NCBI GenBank assembly: GCA_900239685.1
Contig: OENT01000064.1
Span: forward strand, 124,001-188,000
Length of the DNA stretch: 64,000 nucleotides
Reading direction: 5' to 3'
Origin: Rotaria macrura
Taxonomy: Eukaryota; Rotifera; Eurotatoria; Philodinida; Philodinidae
Below the pieces are notes generated by a model. The model made no database searches, was not told where the DNA came from, and saw nothing but the letters and a program-made list of their open reading frames with translations. Position numbers and translations under genes: made by a program. Shown here piece by piece: positions 52,501 to 64,000 of this stretch; the first letter of the stretch is position 1, and each line of letters starts with the position of its first letter.

Positions 52501-55500
52501 CAAACAGTTACTACAACAATAGAATGATTCTTTTATGAACATGAAACAACTCTAAGTACATTGATAGTGCACATTCTATTTTCTTATCATTGTTGAAGAG
52601 CCTTTATTCAATTTCTTTGACTTGCACAATGACTGCATTCACTACGTCGTTGACACTTCATTTATTTGAGTGTGAAATAGATACGATGGCAGACTGACGT
52701 GACATATGCTATTGTATGTTCATCTCAAGACTTCATAACTTGCGAATTTTTACAATTGAATCTAGAAATAATTCATTTTACGTGATCGAAAATCGTATGG
52801 AAATAATTGTCACCATTCTTCTTGTCATACACACATGCTCATTTTTCACAATTTCTATCACTTTTGATGATCTTATCAAACTTGACGATTACATGTCACG
52901 CGTTAATTTATTCTCTCAAACTAGGACTTAAGCATCTTCGCATATTAATCGATAACATAGATTAATGAAATTTATCGATAGAAACAAAGACATCAGAAAC
53001 CATAGAAAGTTGTCTTTTTTGTTATAGAACTCAATTGAATATATTCAACGATATTCTTTTGTAAATCATCTTACATTCAGTACTGATTTGTCGACACCTC
53101 TGTAGATAATGGGCGAACAACCACACCAATCTACAACATTCTTTTGTTGACATTTGCATCCACGTTCTCGATTCCAATGTATAAGACGTAAATTATTTCG
53201 AATATATGTATCGCAATATACACTATTACTTAATACAGTATGAAAGAAACTCTAAAAGAATAAGAAAATTTTCGATTTAATTTTCTGACATGTCATGCGA
53301 ACCTCGCAAGGTAATAATGAATAATTGAATGTATGTCGAAGACCATTTAAAAGTTCATCATCACCATACGTTACATAATGTACAAAGTCACGATTCAATA
53401 TATACCAATCCGATCCACCATCATAAATAATGTCTAAAAATGTCTAGAATTTAATAAAGATTTTCGCTTCGATTCAACATTATCGATACTTTGAATCAAT
53501 GATCTTGGTCTCAGTCGATGCATATAATTATTACAATGAACGAATGCATAATTAAGTCCTTGAGATTTGACAAATCTTATTGTTTTTTGAAAACAATAAA
53601 TTTAATAGAAGAAAATCTATTGATATGTATATCAAAAAAGAAAATCATACGTCAATGGCTCACGACCATGTGAACGAAGAAAATTATATTGCAAATACAT
53701 CGCTAGAAAATTTGTCAAAACTGGAATAGGTCTATGATAAATTTTAATCATAATTGTATTATAAATGAAAAATTTTCATTTACTTTAGTGGAAAATCACT
53801 TTCACTTAAATTAAGTACGAACGAAAAGTTCCACTTCAATTCGTCAAATATTTGTCGAAACGCTTCTAAATGTGCAGTTAATAATGTTGATGCACCCCAT
53901 GTTGTTGGATAACGTTTATTGGTGAGATGAATATTTGAAATTCTTCGTGACAATGATGATAACTGTTGATATAAATAATTTTCACGCTGTACAAATTGAA
54001 GAAAAAACGCTAATGGTATTCTATATGACATTTAAAAAACAAACAAATTTCTCATGGAAACATACGCTATCAATATGTATTAAATAATAATGTTGTCGGG
54101 AATAAATAGCACGTAATAATCGTTTGATTTGTCGAAGATTTTTTCGTCCGCCAACTGTAAGAAAAAATACAATAGTTGTTTGAGTATAATTTTGTGTTTT
54201 ATAACGTTTCTCAAGATGATTTCCAAAATCAATAAAACCAGTTCGATAAATTGTAGATAAATTCATTTTTAAATCATCGTTCTTGACCAATAGTTCCTGA
54301 CATGTTTTATTGGATGCTATCAAGTGATGTTGATTGTTTAATGTTGATAGGCATATACATTCACCAGTAAATTCATTATATTCTATAAAAAGAATGATAT
54401 TCTACTACAGTTATGCGTACATTATGATAACAGAATTAGATACTACACAACACTCTTACGAAACAACGATATATAGTTACAATTTTTTCGCATTTGAAGA
54501 TACCACTGCAAAATAGTAGAATGTAATTACATGATTAGTTTAAGTTCATGGTGATCTTTCGCACTGATTAGCATATTCATGTTCCATTAGGTTTTTCCTC
54601 TATGGATTTTTAACAAGGAAAAGCTGTTAGTGAAATGCGTTCTAGATTCAAATTTGTAACACTATTCAACTATCAATTATATTTATAATGCGATCATTTT
54701 ATTCAATCTATTTTTAGCAGTATTCCTTCGTTATTCTTTGTCTAGAATCCTTAGAAATCTAATAAGAAGTTAATCTATTCAATACATTTCATATGCCATT
54801 GAATGTACTCTAAAATAATGATTTATTTTTAAAATATAAGATACATGGTTCTTTAGTTCCGTTTGTCGAGGCGTAACATTCTTACGATTTTGACACATTA
54901 CTTTTCAGTTATCTCTAAAGCCATGAGAGCTAATACGACAGTTGAAACTTCATTGGACGTAGCTTATTGTACTCTAATCATGCTATATGAATGACCTACT
55001 TTCGTTAAAGTCTCAGTTTTCTAGGAACGTCTTTTCATCACGTAACACTGTAACAAACAAAGCACCTTTTTCATTAGACCTGCTGAGATAACTGTACTTT
55101 TTTGAGAAAGTATTTCTTAAAATGAAATGCATATACAGCCAGTTTTATAGATCATGGAGTGGACTTTCAAACAGTAAAAACGTTTTTTTACGAAATGAGA
55201 TTAAAAAAATGCAACAAGATACACGCAACGCTGTAAACATTGTTTTTTATCGATCGAATTTGAGGCGTTTAACATACTTAGAAATATTTATTTTTCATAT
55301 CTATTGATCTCTGCCTCATATATATGCTTCTGTGGATAAAACCAATTTGGACAACGAAGTAGGAGTTCATTAAGTGAATAGTGTGCTGGAAGCTGTACAA
55401 AAATTTAGAAGTTCATCTGAACAATCAGAGCAAAAATTAAATAGTCCGTTTTGTAGAGAATCAAACTCTCCATCGACTGAAAAGTTACTCTGTATCTTTG

Positions 55501-57377
55501 TCAATATTTCTTAGCTAGGAAATTCAAAATGCCATTTTTGAATACCGTAAACTTCGGCTTTCGATATCGAAATTCAATTTTTTTAAAGAAAAAAAGGCCG
55601 AATTCGGAATCAGTGCAAAAAATCCTGTATCTGAGTATTCATTTCGATCTGTCTATATGGAAAGAAATTTTTGAAAAACTTAATCATTGAAGTATTGTGT
55701 TACTTGAACTAGCCGAGTTACTCTAGATATTTTTTTATAAGATCAATCCGATTGATCTTTGCTTGCCACACATTCATATAATAGACAACTTTGATAAATA
55801 ACTATAAACATCGAGTTTAGCTCAATACATTTCAGTTCGAAAGAATTCTAAATTGAATTAGTATGTTTTTTTTCTAAAACTTAACATTATTATACATTTT
55901 CTGGACTATGCTTGAGACTAAACAATTTCTGTCTAAATTTTTTTCTCTGTTGAATGTATAGATTTTTCTAAAAAAGTAATCGATTCAGTTTTCATACATT
56001 GACAAATTGAAAATATGTAAAACATGTTCTCATAATTGGATCAAGGTTGCAAAACTACTTTCAAAAGACAAGAATCCTTCTTCGGAGTATTTAGTAAAGT
56101 GAAGATGGCACATGGAAATTATTTTATTTGAGAAAAATCAATGGAAAAATATCTCACATTAGATTAAGTCATTGAAATCTTCAAATATTTCGTCTCATAC
56201 GACTAGTACAATGTCTGCTTAATTTTGGTTTTTTATGGTTTTGAGTTAATGATTAATAAAGAAAAAAAGAATCATTCGTTTTCATGTTAAGTAAACACTT
56301 TCTTTCTAAGTCAACATCTTTCTATATGGAACGATTTTCTTTGGTGCAAACAGAATCCATCATCTAGAAGTTCTGTTCTACCTCGCTCCTTATAGAAATT
56401 CTTCCGAAAAAGAATACCGATAAAATGAAATCAAAGAAAAAGTGCAGTTGGCCAATTCACACTGAAAAACCTTCCAACTCATCCACTCTGCATTTATCAA
56501 TCATAATTTTTGCAAAACGATTCTCGTGAAATTGTCTAATAATCAATAAAAAAAAGCTTCATCCATTTTTTAGTCTGTAGTGAGATTAAAAATGGATTGA
56601 TTTTTAAAATACCTATCGAAGAAAATAGTATGACAAATTCAAGTGACAAATGGCGAAACGAGCACTGAATTGTATTAGATTTAGACATGTAGATCTGTAC
56701 TGAAAAATAGTCTACTTGAGTCTCTTGCTAAAATAAATTCTTTCCAATGATTATGAGCAATTTAATTCGAAGACGATCCGTAAGTTTACCTGCAAGAGAA
56801 ATACTAATTTTTAGACAATAGTCAATGCACATTATATCATTCTCGACAATGTGTGATTTGTTTGTATGATGCGTCGAATTTCCATCTGTTAATACACAAC
56901 CAATGACATCACCGAAACTTCCGTCTGTAGTATAAGAGAAAACAAGAATGTATATTATATATTGAATTCTGTTGTTAATTACTTTGAATTGGACATAGGC
57001 GTGGTAGTGATTTTGGAAAAAAGTTTGGTATTGAATCAATTTTACATGAAATATCTTTCAATAGATTTTTACAATAGTCATTCGATGTTAGATTGATTGC
57101 ACGTATTGTTTCATTATCTAAACTACATTCTATGTTTGGAAAAGTTGACTACAAAGAAAATTGAAACGATATCTCTGTTAAAATAGGAAAAATTAATTCG
57201 TTTTTGTTTTCATACATTGAAATAAATTGATGAATATATGTAGGAAGTTTTTAATGTATGATGTTCAACAAGATAGTACAGAATCCCAGTTGTTATCATA
57301 AATGTTATCAAGGGAAAGATGATTGATCGCCGATAGTGTAATGGTCGCTGACAAGGACATACGATCCACATGAACAT
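49593..57377 (-). CDS. XYLT: Peptide O-xylosyltransferase (GT14)
   Basis: Golgi type II enzyme that adds xylose to serine to start chondroitin and heparan sulfate chains. Thirteen exons: 57377-57216, 57148-56983, 56924-56790, 54382-54066, 53986-53784, 53731-53651, 53575-53490, 53433-53303, 53251-53075, 51405-51297, 51236-50941, 50868-50727 and 49957-49593. All phases fit, giving 789 residues (human XYLT1 959, XYLT2 865). Features in order: short cytoplasmic part, signal anchor (about 18-37), a Cys-rich WSC-like block (IGCVLTD, CIDYCL, GECIC), then the catalytic part with [43 protein letters not shown] (about 387-397), [10 protein letters not shown] and the CKC/DWCGCSP motif (about 459-474), then the xylosyltransferase C-terminal domain starting at FFARKFDP. 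The start ATG at 57377 follows a T-rich acceptor, so a 5' UTR intron is likely; a second ATG lies at 57371. Introns 3 and 9 are 2.4 and 1.7 kb. Confidence 0.92.
50135..50653. mobile_element. TIR element (MITE-like) in XYLT intron 12
   Basis: GTGTACTTCAAAAAGTGA (50135-50152) recurs inverted at 50637-50653 with a single one-base gap. Similar TCTAGAAT sub-terminal blocks lie just inside both ends. The right end also forms a perfect local hairpin: GTGTACTCA (50631-50639), 5-base loop, TGAGTACAC. The 519-bp unit makes up most of the 769-bp intron and is more GC-rich than its flanks. No transposase ORF; short ORFs inside are shadows. Confidence 0.5.
51510..51805. mobile_element. LTR-like or structured GC-rich patch in XYLT intron 9
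   Basis: A GC-richer stretch in the intron with a TATA-like TATAAATAA (51569), an AG-rich tract (51588-51610), and a cluster of hairpins: GCAGGTT/AACCTGC (51724-51730 and 51737-51743), CTGTC/GACAG (51745-51749 and 51762-51766) and CCCTGT/ACAGGG (51743-51748 and 51775-51780). It could be a solo LTR or other transposon remnant, or an internal promoter. No paired copy is present in the window to prove it. Confidence 0.3.
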
Positions 57378-60300
57378 GGTGCATCTACAAAAAAAAAACA
57401 AGAACCAAAAATTAGATACTCTTCTCGTGTCTTTTTTGGATTCTGTTTTTCTTCGTATTGATATATAATATGTAGATCTCTCATCAGGTTATAACAAGGA
57501 AAATGGTCCAATCAACATCGATATACACGTATCCATCACACGTGTTTTCACATGAAGAATTAAAGTATACAATTGCCAAACTATGCTCGAATAAAAATTA
57601 TGACGATGAAAGTATATTTGTGTTAGAAATTTTAGTAGTCAACAGTATAAATAGAAAAGAAAAATATATCGATGTATGAAAGAAAAACGAAAAGAAGAAA
57701 GAAAAGAGTGTAGTTTAGTCATTCTGGTAAATCTACTTTTTTTCTTTACAACAGTTATATCTATATTCCGTACTGTTAAGTTAAAGAATGAAAAATTATT
57801 AATAATGATTTATCTGCAAGTCTTGAATTTCAATCAATTTGAAAGATTCTTATCATTTAAATGCTACCAAATATAATCTACTTACATATACACTCGTTCT
57901 CTTCTGTAATGCTTTTGTACCGTCATATTTGCTATTCTATTAAATGTCACATTATAAATATTTTATTTCATTAATAATCAGTTTTCATACATGAACTCTA
58001 TGTTATTTAAAATAATGTTCAATCAAATCCCTTTTCTTTAATATAACGATCAATTAAATTAGGATGCATACAAAAAATTTAACTATAGCAGTTGTTTAAA
58101 GCCATATTAGGATGAAGTTCATTTATTGTTAAAGAATCTATTTTCATTCAAGGAAAAAAACATGAAAAGAAACAAAAGAACAAATAGACAAAGTAAAAAG
58201 TTACTTCAACGATGAAAGATTGTCATGTTCGATTAGAAAGAAAAAACGTACGTTTTTATCAAATCTAAAATGTAAAGTAAACAGTATTAAACTATGAAGA
58301 GTATTCTCGATTCCTTAGAAATCAAACTGCAAGATTATGTTTTATGTCGAAATCTAAATACGGCATAAAACAAGAAGAAAAATAAATCGTCAAAGAATCC
58401 GTTGTAAAAGTATTTCCATGTGAAAAATTATAAAAATTCAAGAAATAAATTAAAATTATCGTGCTGTGGTTGTGATACTTTTCTGTTTTTTTTTAATTAA
58501 TGCAACATTCAATATGTTACGATTAGTGTTGTTTTATTCTTTTCGTACACATTGAATGTTATCCATGTTGAAATATGAACAACAGACTATTTTCTATCTG
58601 GCATGTGGTCGATAACTTTTATTAGATTTTCACTATGAAGTTAAATATTGACAGGAACAACAAAGATGAATCTCATATTGTGTCTAGGATGAAATATATT
58701 TACTAGTCCTCACATGGGCACACATGACTCGTCTTGTGAACAATAATAAAAAATTCGAAATTCATTTAAAATAATGTTATTTTCAATAAATACATCAGCA
58801 ATATTTTTATTTTATTTTGAGCCTAGAAAGAAAACAAGAGTTTTCGAATTGTCAATGAAAAGCAAAACATCGTTAGAGTAGAGGTATTTACAGAGAAAAA
58901 AAATGCCATTAGCAACATCGGCATACAATTGAATTGCACAAAAGAAACCAGGCAGTCATATTTATCTGATGGAACAACGCTTGTTTTTATTCTATCTAAT
59001 GTAGGGTACACTTCTTTACTGTACCTTTACTTGATGTATCATAGCATGCAGCCGTTTATAACTGATTACAGCGATACCTGCAACATGAACAGAGAAAATG
59101 AATGAAGTGAATCTCTATTTCAACACTCATTTCAAATCATATGCCAAAAGCAAAACAATTATTTGCTGTATTAGTTTAAAACTCTGTTGCAGATATGTTA
59201 GGTAAGCCTATATTATACTTCTCTTTATGAATTATAACGTAGTTTCACATGAACATATTACTGCGATTAAAGAAAATTGTTGGATATTGAAACGACTATT
59301 TCAATAAATTCTCGAAATTGATTAACTTTGATAGAAACTTATTGAGTTTTTATGATTGTGTCTATACATGTATTGTGATAATTTCAAATAGAGTTGTTTT
59401 TATTTCAGTTAAATATTTTGATAAGAAAATTAACTGTAGTATTTATTTTGAAAACGACGTTAATATTAAACTTTATGAGTTTTGAAGTCAAGTGTTAGTT
59501 TTCTGGAATAAACTTTAAAAACTAATAAAATTACTCGAACCTTAGCAAAAACAAAGATGAGAATTGAAATATATTTTATTCAGAAATGCATTCTTCACTC
59601 TGATTAAGTTTTATGCTGACAAAAAAAAACATGATCTAATATCATTACAATCGTTGATGAATAGAAAATCAGAATAATGTAAGATATGAATGTTTAACAT
59701 GAAAAACAAAACGTTCAAAGATGTTTATTTTTTTCATTCGAAACAAAAACATCAAAATAATTTCTTATAATTATATTTCTAGATTCTATTTGTTTCCTCT
59801 ACCAATTACAATCATTTCCATGGGATGAAATGGCACAGTGTAAGTTGAGAAAAATTCAACTACGAATACATATTTTCACTGAACAAAAATTTATTTCATT
59901 ATGCAAACAAAAAGTTTTAATTGACATTTTTTATTCATCTTATTTACTTCTTTAATCATACAAGATACTTGATGTCTAGAGTATGTAAATTAAGTTGTGA
60001 AAATGAATAAGATTTTAAGAGTGCCCGCTTAATAATGTGTAAGTTGTAAGGTTATATAATTATTTTCTTACTTTGCAAAAAAAGATTATGATGATTATAT
60101 TTGAAATGAAATAATACGACCAATGATCGATGAGTAAGGTAAAAAATATTTTCCATGATAAAAAACGTTTCAATCGAATCTCTTCGAATGAAAATTTCTT
60201 GTCACAAATTTTCTCAATGTCTTCTTTGACCGATGCTGTTATATCGGTTAAGATTAGGTAACTTATTAAAGTAGAGTACAGACTGATGAACTATGATTAT

Positions 60301-63300
60301 TTGTCGAGATCATTATGATTCGTGAAATACCTAATGCATACACAGCACAAGCGAAGAAGAATAAAAATTGTGTTGTTTAACAGATATCGAATACGCTGCC
60401 GAATTCACAACTAGACTCTTGCAAGACAACCGTGACCTTTCCTAGGCTACAAGAGAGGGTAGGATTCAGGTACAAAAAATTTGTAACCACCAAGACTCTG
60501 TTCACAAGAAAAACTTTACTATATGAAACATTGGTAAAACAATCAAAACGAAACACGTGAACGTATCCTATTCATGACTGACTGGATGATTTCTATTTGC
60601 ATTAATCTGTGGTATTCAATGATTATGTTGACATACATATATGCCATCTTCGCCAAATTTTCAAAAACAAGTGTAGAAAAATTTCTCCATGACTATAAAT
60701 TTCAAAAAGAATAAATTTCGATTCCAAGTTCTCCCTAATGGCGAAAGTAAAAATGGCAAAAATGAAAATTTTTAGAGATGTCGAAAGATACAAACGATGG
60801 ACATCATAGTGTATGAACCGATGAACTCCCTCACTCTCACCTGCACTTGCATTTAGATACCTCTTTCTCGTTTTCGACATTTTTTCTTTCCATCAAACAA
60901 GGATTTACCTAAATTTCAGATGTGTAATTCATCAAGTCTACGAATCAATGAATTATCATCTTCTACCTTAGTACTCGAAATTACTTTAAAATGGAATACT
61001 AATTTTATGCATTAGTTTTCTTTTAATGTTGTAATAAATAATACATGTCGAAAATTTCTGTTGTGTATTGTTGAATTATTGATTTTACACCTTTCCAACT
61101 CAAATTCTAACATGTTGAATTTCAAATTTTCGTCTAATAGTTGTATATTTTCTTTAAAAACAGAAATTCATTGCAAAATAGGATTTCTGAAAAACATACA
61201 CGTTCTTTCGATATTCACGTACAGTTACTTTTTACGTTCGTGCATAAAAAAAAATTCAATGAAAATTAGAAGTATTTTCTTGTATTCATCTAATCATAGA
61301 TGTCTACAAGCGAATCTATCGTAAATTGAAAACGAGAATAACGTATCGAACGATAGCGAAATAATCTATTCAAATTTAGAATTCATTTCAGCTAAACTAA
61401 AGTATTCAAACTTTCCAGAGATTTATGAGAAGACAAGAAATTTATTTCACTCGATTCCACTTCATTCTATTACTTGAACGTAACTCTTCTTTGTTGAAGT
61501 ATAAGTGAAAGAAAAGTTCATTGAATTTATATTTTCTTCTTTAGTGTACATCATTAACTTCACTATGTGTTCCTGTTAAAATAACAGTTTCATGGCATAG
61601 TATTTATTAAAAAAATAAACAATAAAATCTCGACAAGAAGTACAACTTTAGATGCTGCTCATTGAGCAACCGATCTCACAAAAGGTAAGATGTGACTACG
61701 TGTTCTTTGTAAACAGAGAAGCTTTCAAAAACTTTTTCAGTCTTAGAACAATTTTAACTCTTATCCAGATGTCGAAACCTAGAAAAAAAGATTTTTAACA
61801 TAAAAATAATTATTCTATCATCCCAGTACAGACTATATTTATTCGAACAGAGTGTATTTTTCACCGAGTGCAGTTGTTGAATAAAACTCTTTCATCTTTT
61901 TCTAGAATAGTCACCACCCTACTTCTGATATACTTGCTGGGACATGCAATTAAATTGATCTTGTCTCAACCCACTATACTTACAATTTTACTGTCCCAGT
62001 TCGTACCAATACGGAACTATCCGGGTATCACACGGATTTCTAAAACTATAGATTACAAATTTCGCACTAGAAGCAAGTTTTTTTGTTGGTTATTTCAATT
62101 TGAATTTTATTAGTAAGTACATGTAGTTTCAGAGTGAACTAATACATGGAAGATTCTCTTAGCAATAGTCGATAAGTCAATAGAGACATAATAATCATAG
62201 ACAATATATAAAATCAAACTAGCAAGCAATCAATTTCTAAAACGTTGTTTTTACCATTACAATATATTTATATTCATGACCGACGTAGAAATATTGTCTC
62301 GTTTTCGTGATCGATTTGCATTTGTTTAGTTGATTCTATTAGAAGTAAAAATTATTTATAATAGATTTATTTTTATTTAGTTTAGTTTGTTTTCAAATTT
62401 CTACCATGATGATATTTTATTTGTTAAATTGTTCTTTTCGAATTCTATTGATGTATAAACAAATAGATCGTTAATGTAAATATTCTATTTCACAGTATAA
62501 AAGTAAGTAAAAACTAGAGCAGTACATATTTTTCACATAACTTGATAGTATTGTAGCAATAATTAATGATGTCGAGAAATATATATTTGATGTTGATCAT
62601 AAATCATGATAAATCAGTCAATGTAGTATGAAAATTTAGATTTCGTCTTTGTACAATTGTATTGTTGCTTGTAGATCATTTTGGTTCATTGAAAGTTTTT
62701 GGGTTAGATCAGAGTACATGGATTTCAGGAGGAAAGTCGACGACAACCATGTAATAATTCTACTAGTTGGTGTATGATTGTGATCAAAACTTGAAAAACT
62801 AAGGTTCCTTATCATCTTAGAACATAATTTCATAATCTTCTAGTTGACATCAATAATATTTTAGTCGATTTCGAATGATTGCTATTTATGTAAAATTTTC
62901 AACGTAAGTCTTTATTAAGCATTTTTGATCAATTCATTTCTCAACCAATGAATAGAGTTAATTCGTGAATCCTTGCCGCATACGCAAATATTATTTTGTT
63001 CTGTTCAAAATTGAGCTCAAATTTACATACTATTGATATAATCGGAAGATACTGTAATAATCAAATTCATTACTTCAAGACGACGAAAGTTAGGTTCATA
63101 GTGGAACTTCGTGAATTCGTACACGTGAAATTCGTCATGATCAATTTTTATTTTCTTACTGGAAAGAAAGACAATAGAAAAAGTACATATTTTTGACATT
63201 GATTGACTGCTAGAAATTGAGTTCCAGAGAATACAAACGAGAACAAAAATTCGAAATTGATAGTAGCGACAATCAGAGCAAGATATCGGATATTTAATAT

Positions 63301-63708
63301 TTTCCTTTTTTTTGTTAGAAAAAAATTAGTTTTTGCAAATCAAAGATTTAAATTCATCCATGAGAAGAAAACAGTAGATCTCTTGGAGATGTCTGTTTTT
63401 ATTTTGCAGAAATATTTCCACCAATGAGAAATTGTTACTCTGTGCCCTAAAAGGATGAAAACAATACAAGAACAAAAGTGTGTTGAAATAATGCATTTGT
63501 CGCTAGTTGTTTCGCCACTTGCTAAAAAGCAATGTTGACTGTAGTGAATAAACATAACGTTACCTTGCATTCAAGATTTGACCCCATCCTATCTATCGTC
63601 TTATGATTTACGTGCTACCTTTTCATAAAGATATCATTTTCTTCTTTTAGACCAACTAGTCAATTCAATTTTCTTCTTTTTTCATCATTCTAAAAAGAAT
63701 CTGATATC
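57378..63708. other. 6.3-kb gene-poor region
   Basis: Upstream of XYLT and of GDI, so promoters for both divergent genes should lie here. Apart from an exon-like fragment at 58019-58137 and a short inverted repeat CTGGGACA/TGTCCCAG (61937-61944 and 61992-61999), I see no gene, RNA or repeat. Confidence 0.45.
58019..58137 (-). pseudogene. Exon-like fragment, possibly U-box-related
   Basis: Follows an acceptor-like AATGAAAATAG. The frame reads a short segment with SLTINELHPNMALNNC, then TAA at 58081-58079, and the same frame continues coding-like (MHPNLIDRYIKEKG) to TGA at 58021-58019. The first part resembles the C-terminal helix region of a U-box (pattern L-x-PN-x-x-L). No upstream U-box sequence was found, so this is either a terminal exon of an unseen gene or a relic. 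Low certainty. Confidence 0.22.
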
Positions 63709-63917
63709 ATGGATGAAGAGTATGATGTTATTTTGTTGGGCACTGGTTTAAAGGTATGTAACTATGAATTGATTTAATTAAGCAAATATACTTTTACTGT
63801 ATTGTATAGGAATGTGTCCTAGCTGGTTTGCTAGGTGTTGCAGGCAAGAAAATTTTACATATGGATCGTAATAAATATTATGGTGGTGAATCAGCATCCA
63901 TGACACCATTAGAAGAT
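63709..63917 (+). CDS. GDI2: Rab GDP dissociation inhibitor, 5' exons (partial)
   Basis: Extracts GDP-bound Rab GTPases from membranes and recycles them. Two exons are visible, 63709-63753 and 63810-63917 (phase 0, 56-bp intron), coding for 51 residues; a GTAAGT donor at 63918 shows the gene continues beyond the window. The N-terminal [20 protein letters not shown] has the dinucleotide-fold-like start of the GDI/REP superfamily, followed by [16 protein letters not shown], a hallmark of sequence-conserved region 1 of GDI rather than REP. The family is very sure; which vertebrate paralogue it is closest to cannot be told. Confidence 0.93.
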
Positions 63918-64000
63918 GTAAGTTAATTATTTGTGTTAATATTCAATTCAATTCATGATTTATTTCATTGATCATATTAATTTGTAAAGCTCTATTCGAA

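Noticed and set aside
61937-61999. Inverted repeat CTGGGACA/TGTCCCAG as a transposon end
   Set aside because: Only 8 bp, with no further arm similarity; kept as a note in the gene-poor region.

Overview
The window reads as nuclear DNA of an invertebrate animal. It is very AT-rich (about 70% by eye) and its genes are broken by GT-AG introns, many of 50-100 bp and some of 0.6-2.4 kb. Animal-specific families are present: a biogenic-amine GPCR, SERAC1, a GDP-fucose transporter, peptide O-xylosyltransferase, a PRDM9-type PR/SET protein and Rab GDI. A rotifer, for example a bdelloid such as Rotaria, fits the base composition and gene style, but this is an inference and not proven by any single feature. 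I rebuilt the gene models by joining exons by eye. The model lengths divide by three and the phases match at every junction, but no transcript or homology search was available.

Layout. 1-3.3 kb has no recognised gene. 3.35-5.3 kb (+) is a membrane-anchored protein with an EGF-like motif and a SAM methyltransferase fold, followed by a small orphan ORF. 5.96-8.68 kb (-) is the GDP-fucose transporter SLC35C1 in 7 exons. 10.15-11.09 kb holds what looks like a decayed gene. 12.2 kb has a GC-rich foldback element. 13.2-19.5 kb (-) is a SERAC1-like serine hydrolase in 8 exons. 20.46-20.70 kb is a compact element packed with palindromic CGTATACG boxes. 21.3-22.4 kb (+) is a PRDM9-like PR/SET gene with a 7-nt microexon. 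24.8-25.4 kb (+) is microsomal glutathione S-transferase (MAPEG).

25.4-38.3 kb is a 13 kb gene-poor stretch with microsatellites and GC-richer hairpins, upstream of a dopamine receptor (Dop1R2/DAMB-like) at 38.3-40.9 kb (+). 41.4-46.3 kb (-) is a disordered 824-residue protein of unknown function with a 26-residue repeat. 46.6-47.15 kb (-) holds the 3' exons of an unrecognised small gene. 49.6-57.4 kb (-) is peptide O-xylosyltransferase in 13 exons; its introns contain a TIR element and an LTR-like patch. 57.4-63.7 kb is almost empty, and the window ends in the first two exons of Rab GDI (+).

The genes are a mixed housekeeping and signalling set. SLC35C1 and XYLT both serve Golgi glycosylation, but nothing shows that they are co-regulated. 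The observations most worth checking are the PRDM9-type PR/SET gene that has no zinc fingers, the CGTATACG palindrome element, the EGF plus methyltransferase architecture, the 26-residue repeat in the disordered protein, and the unrecognised gene at 46.6-47.15 kb.
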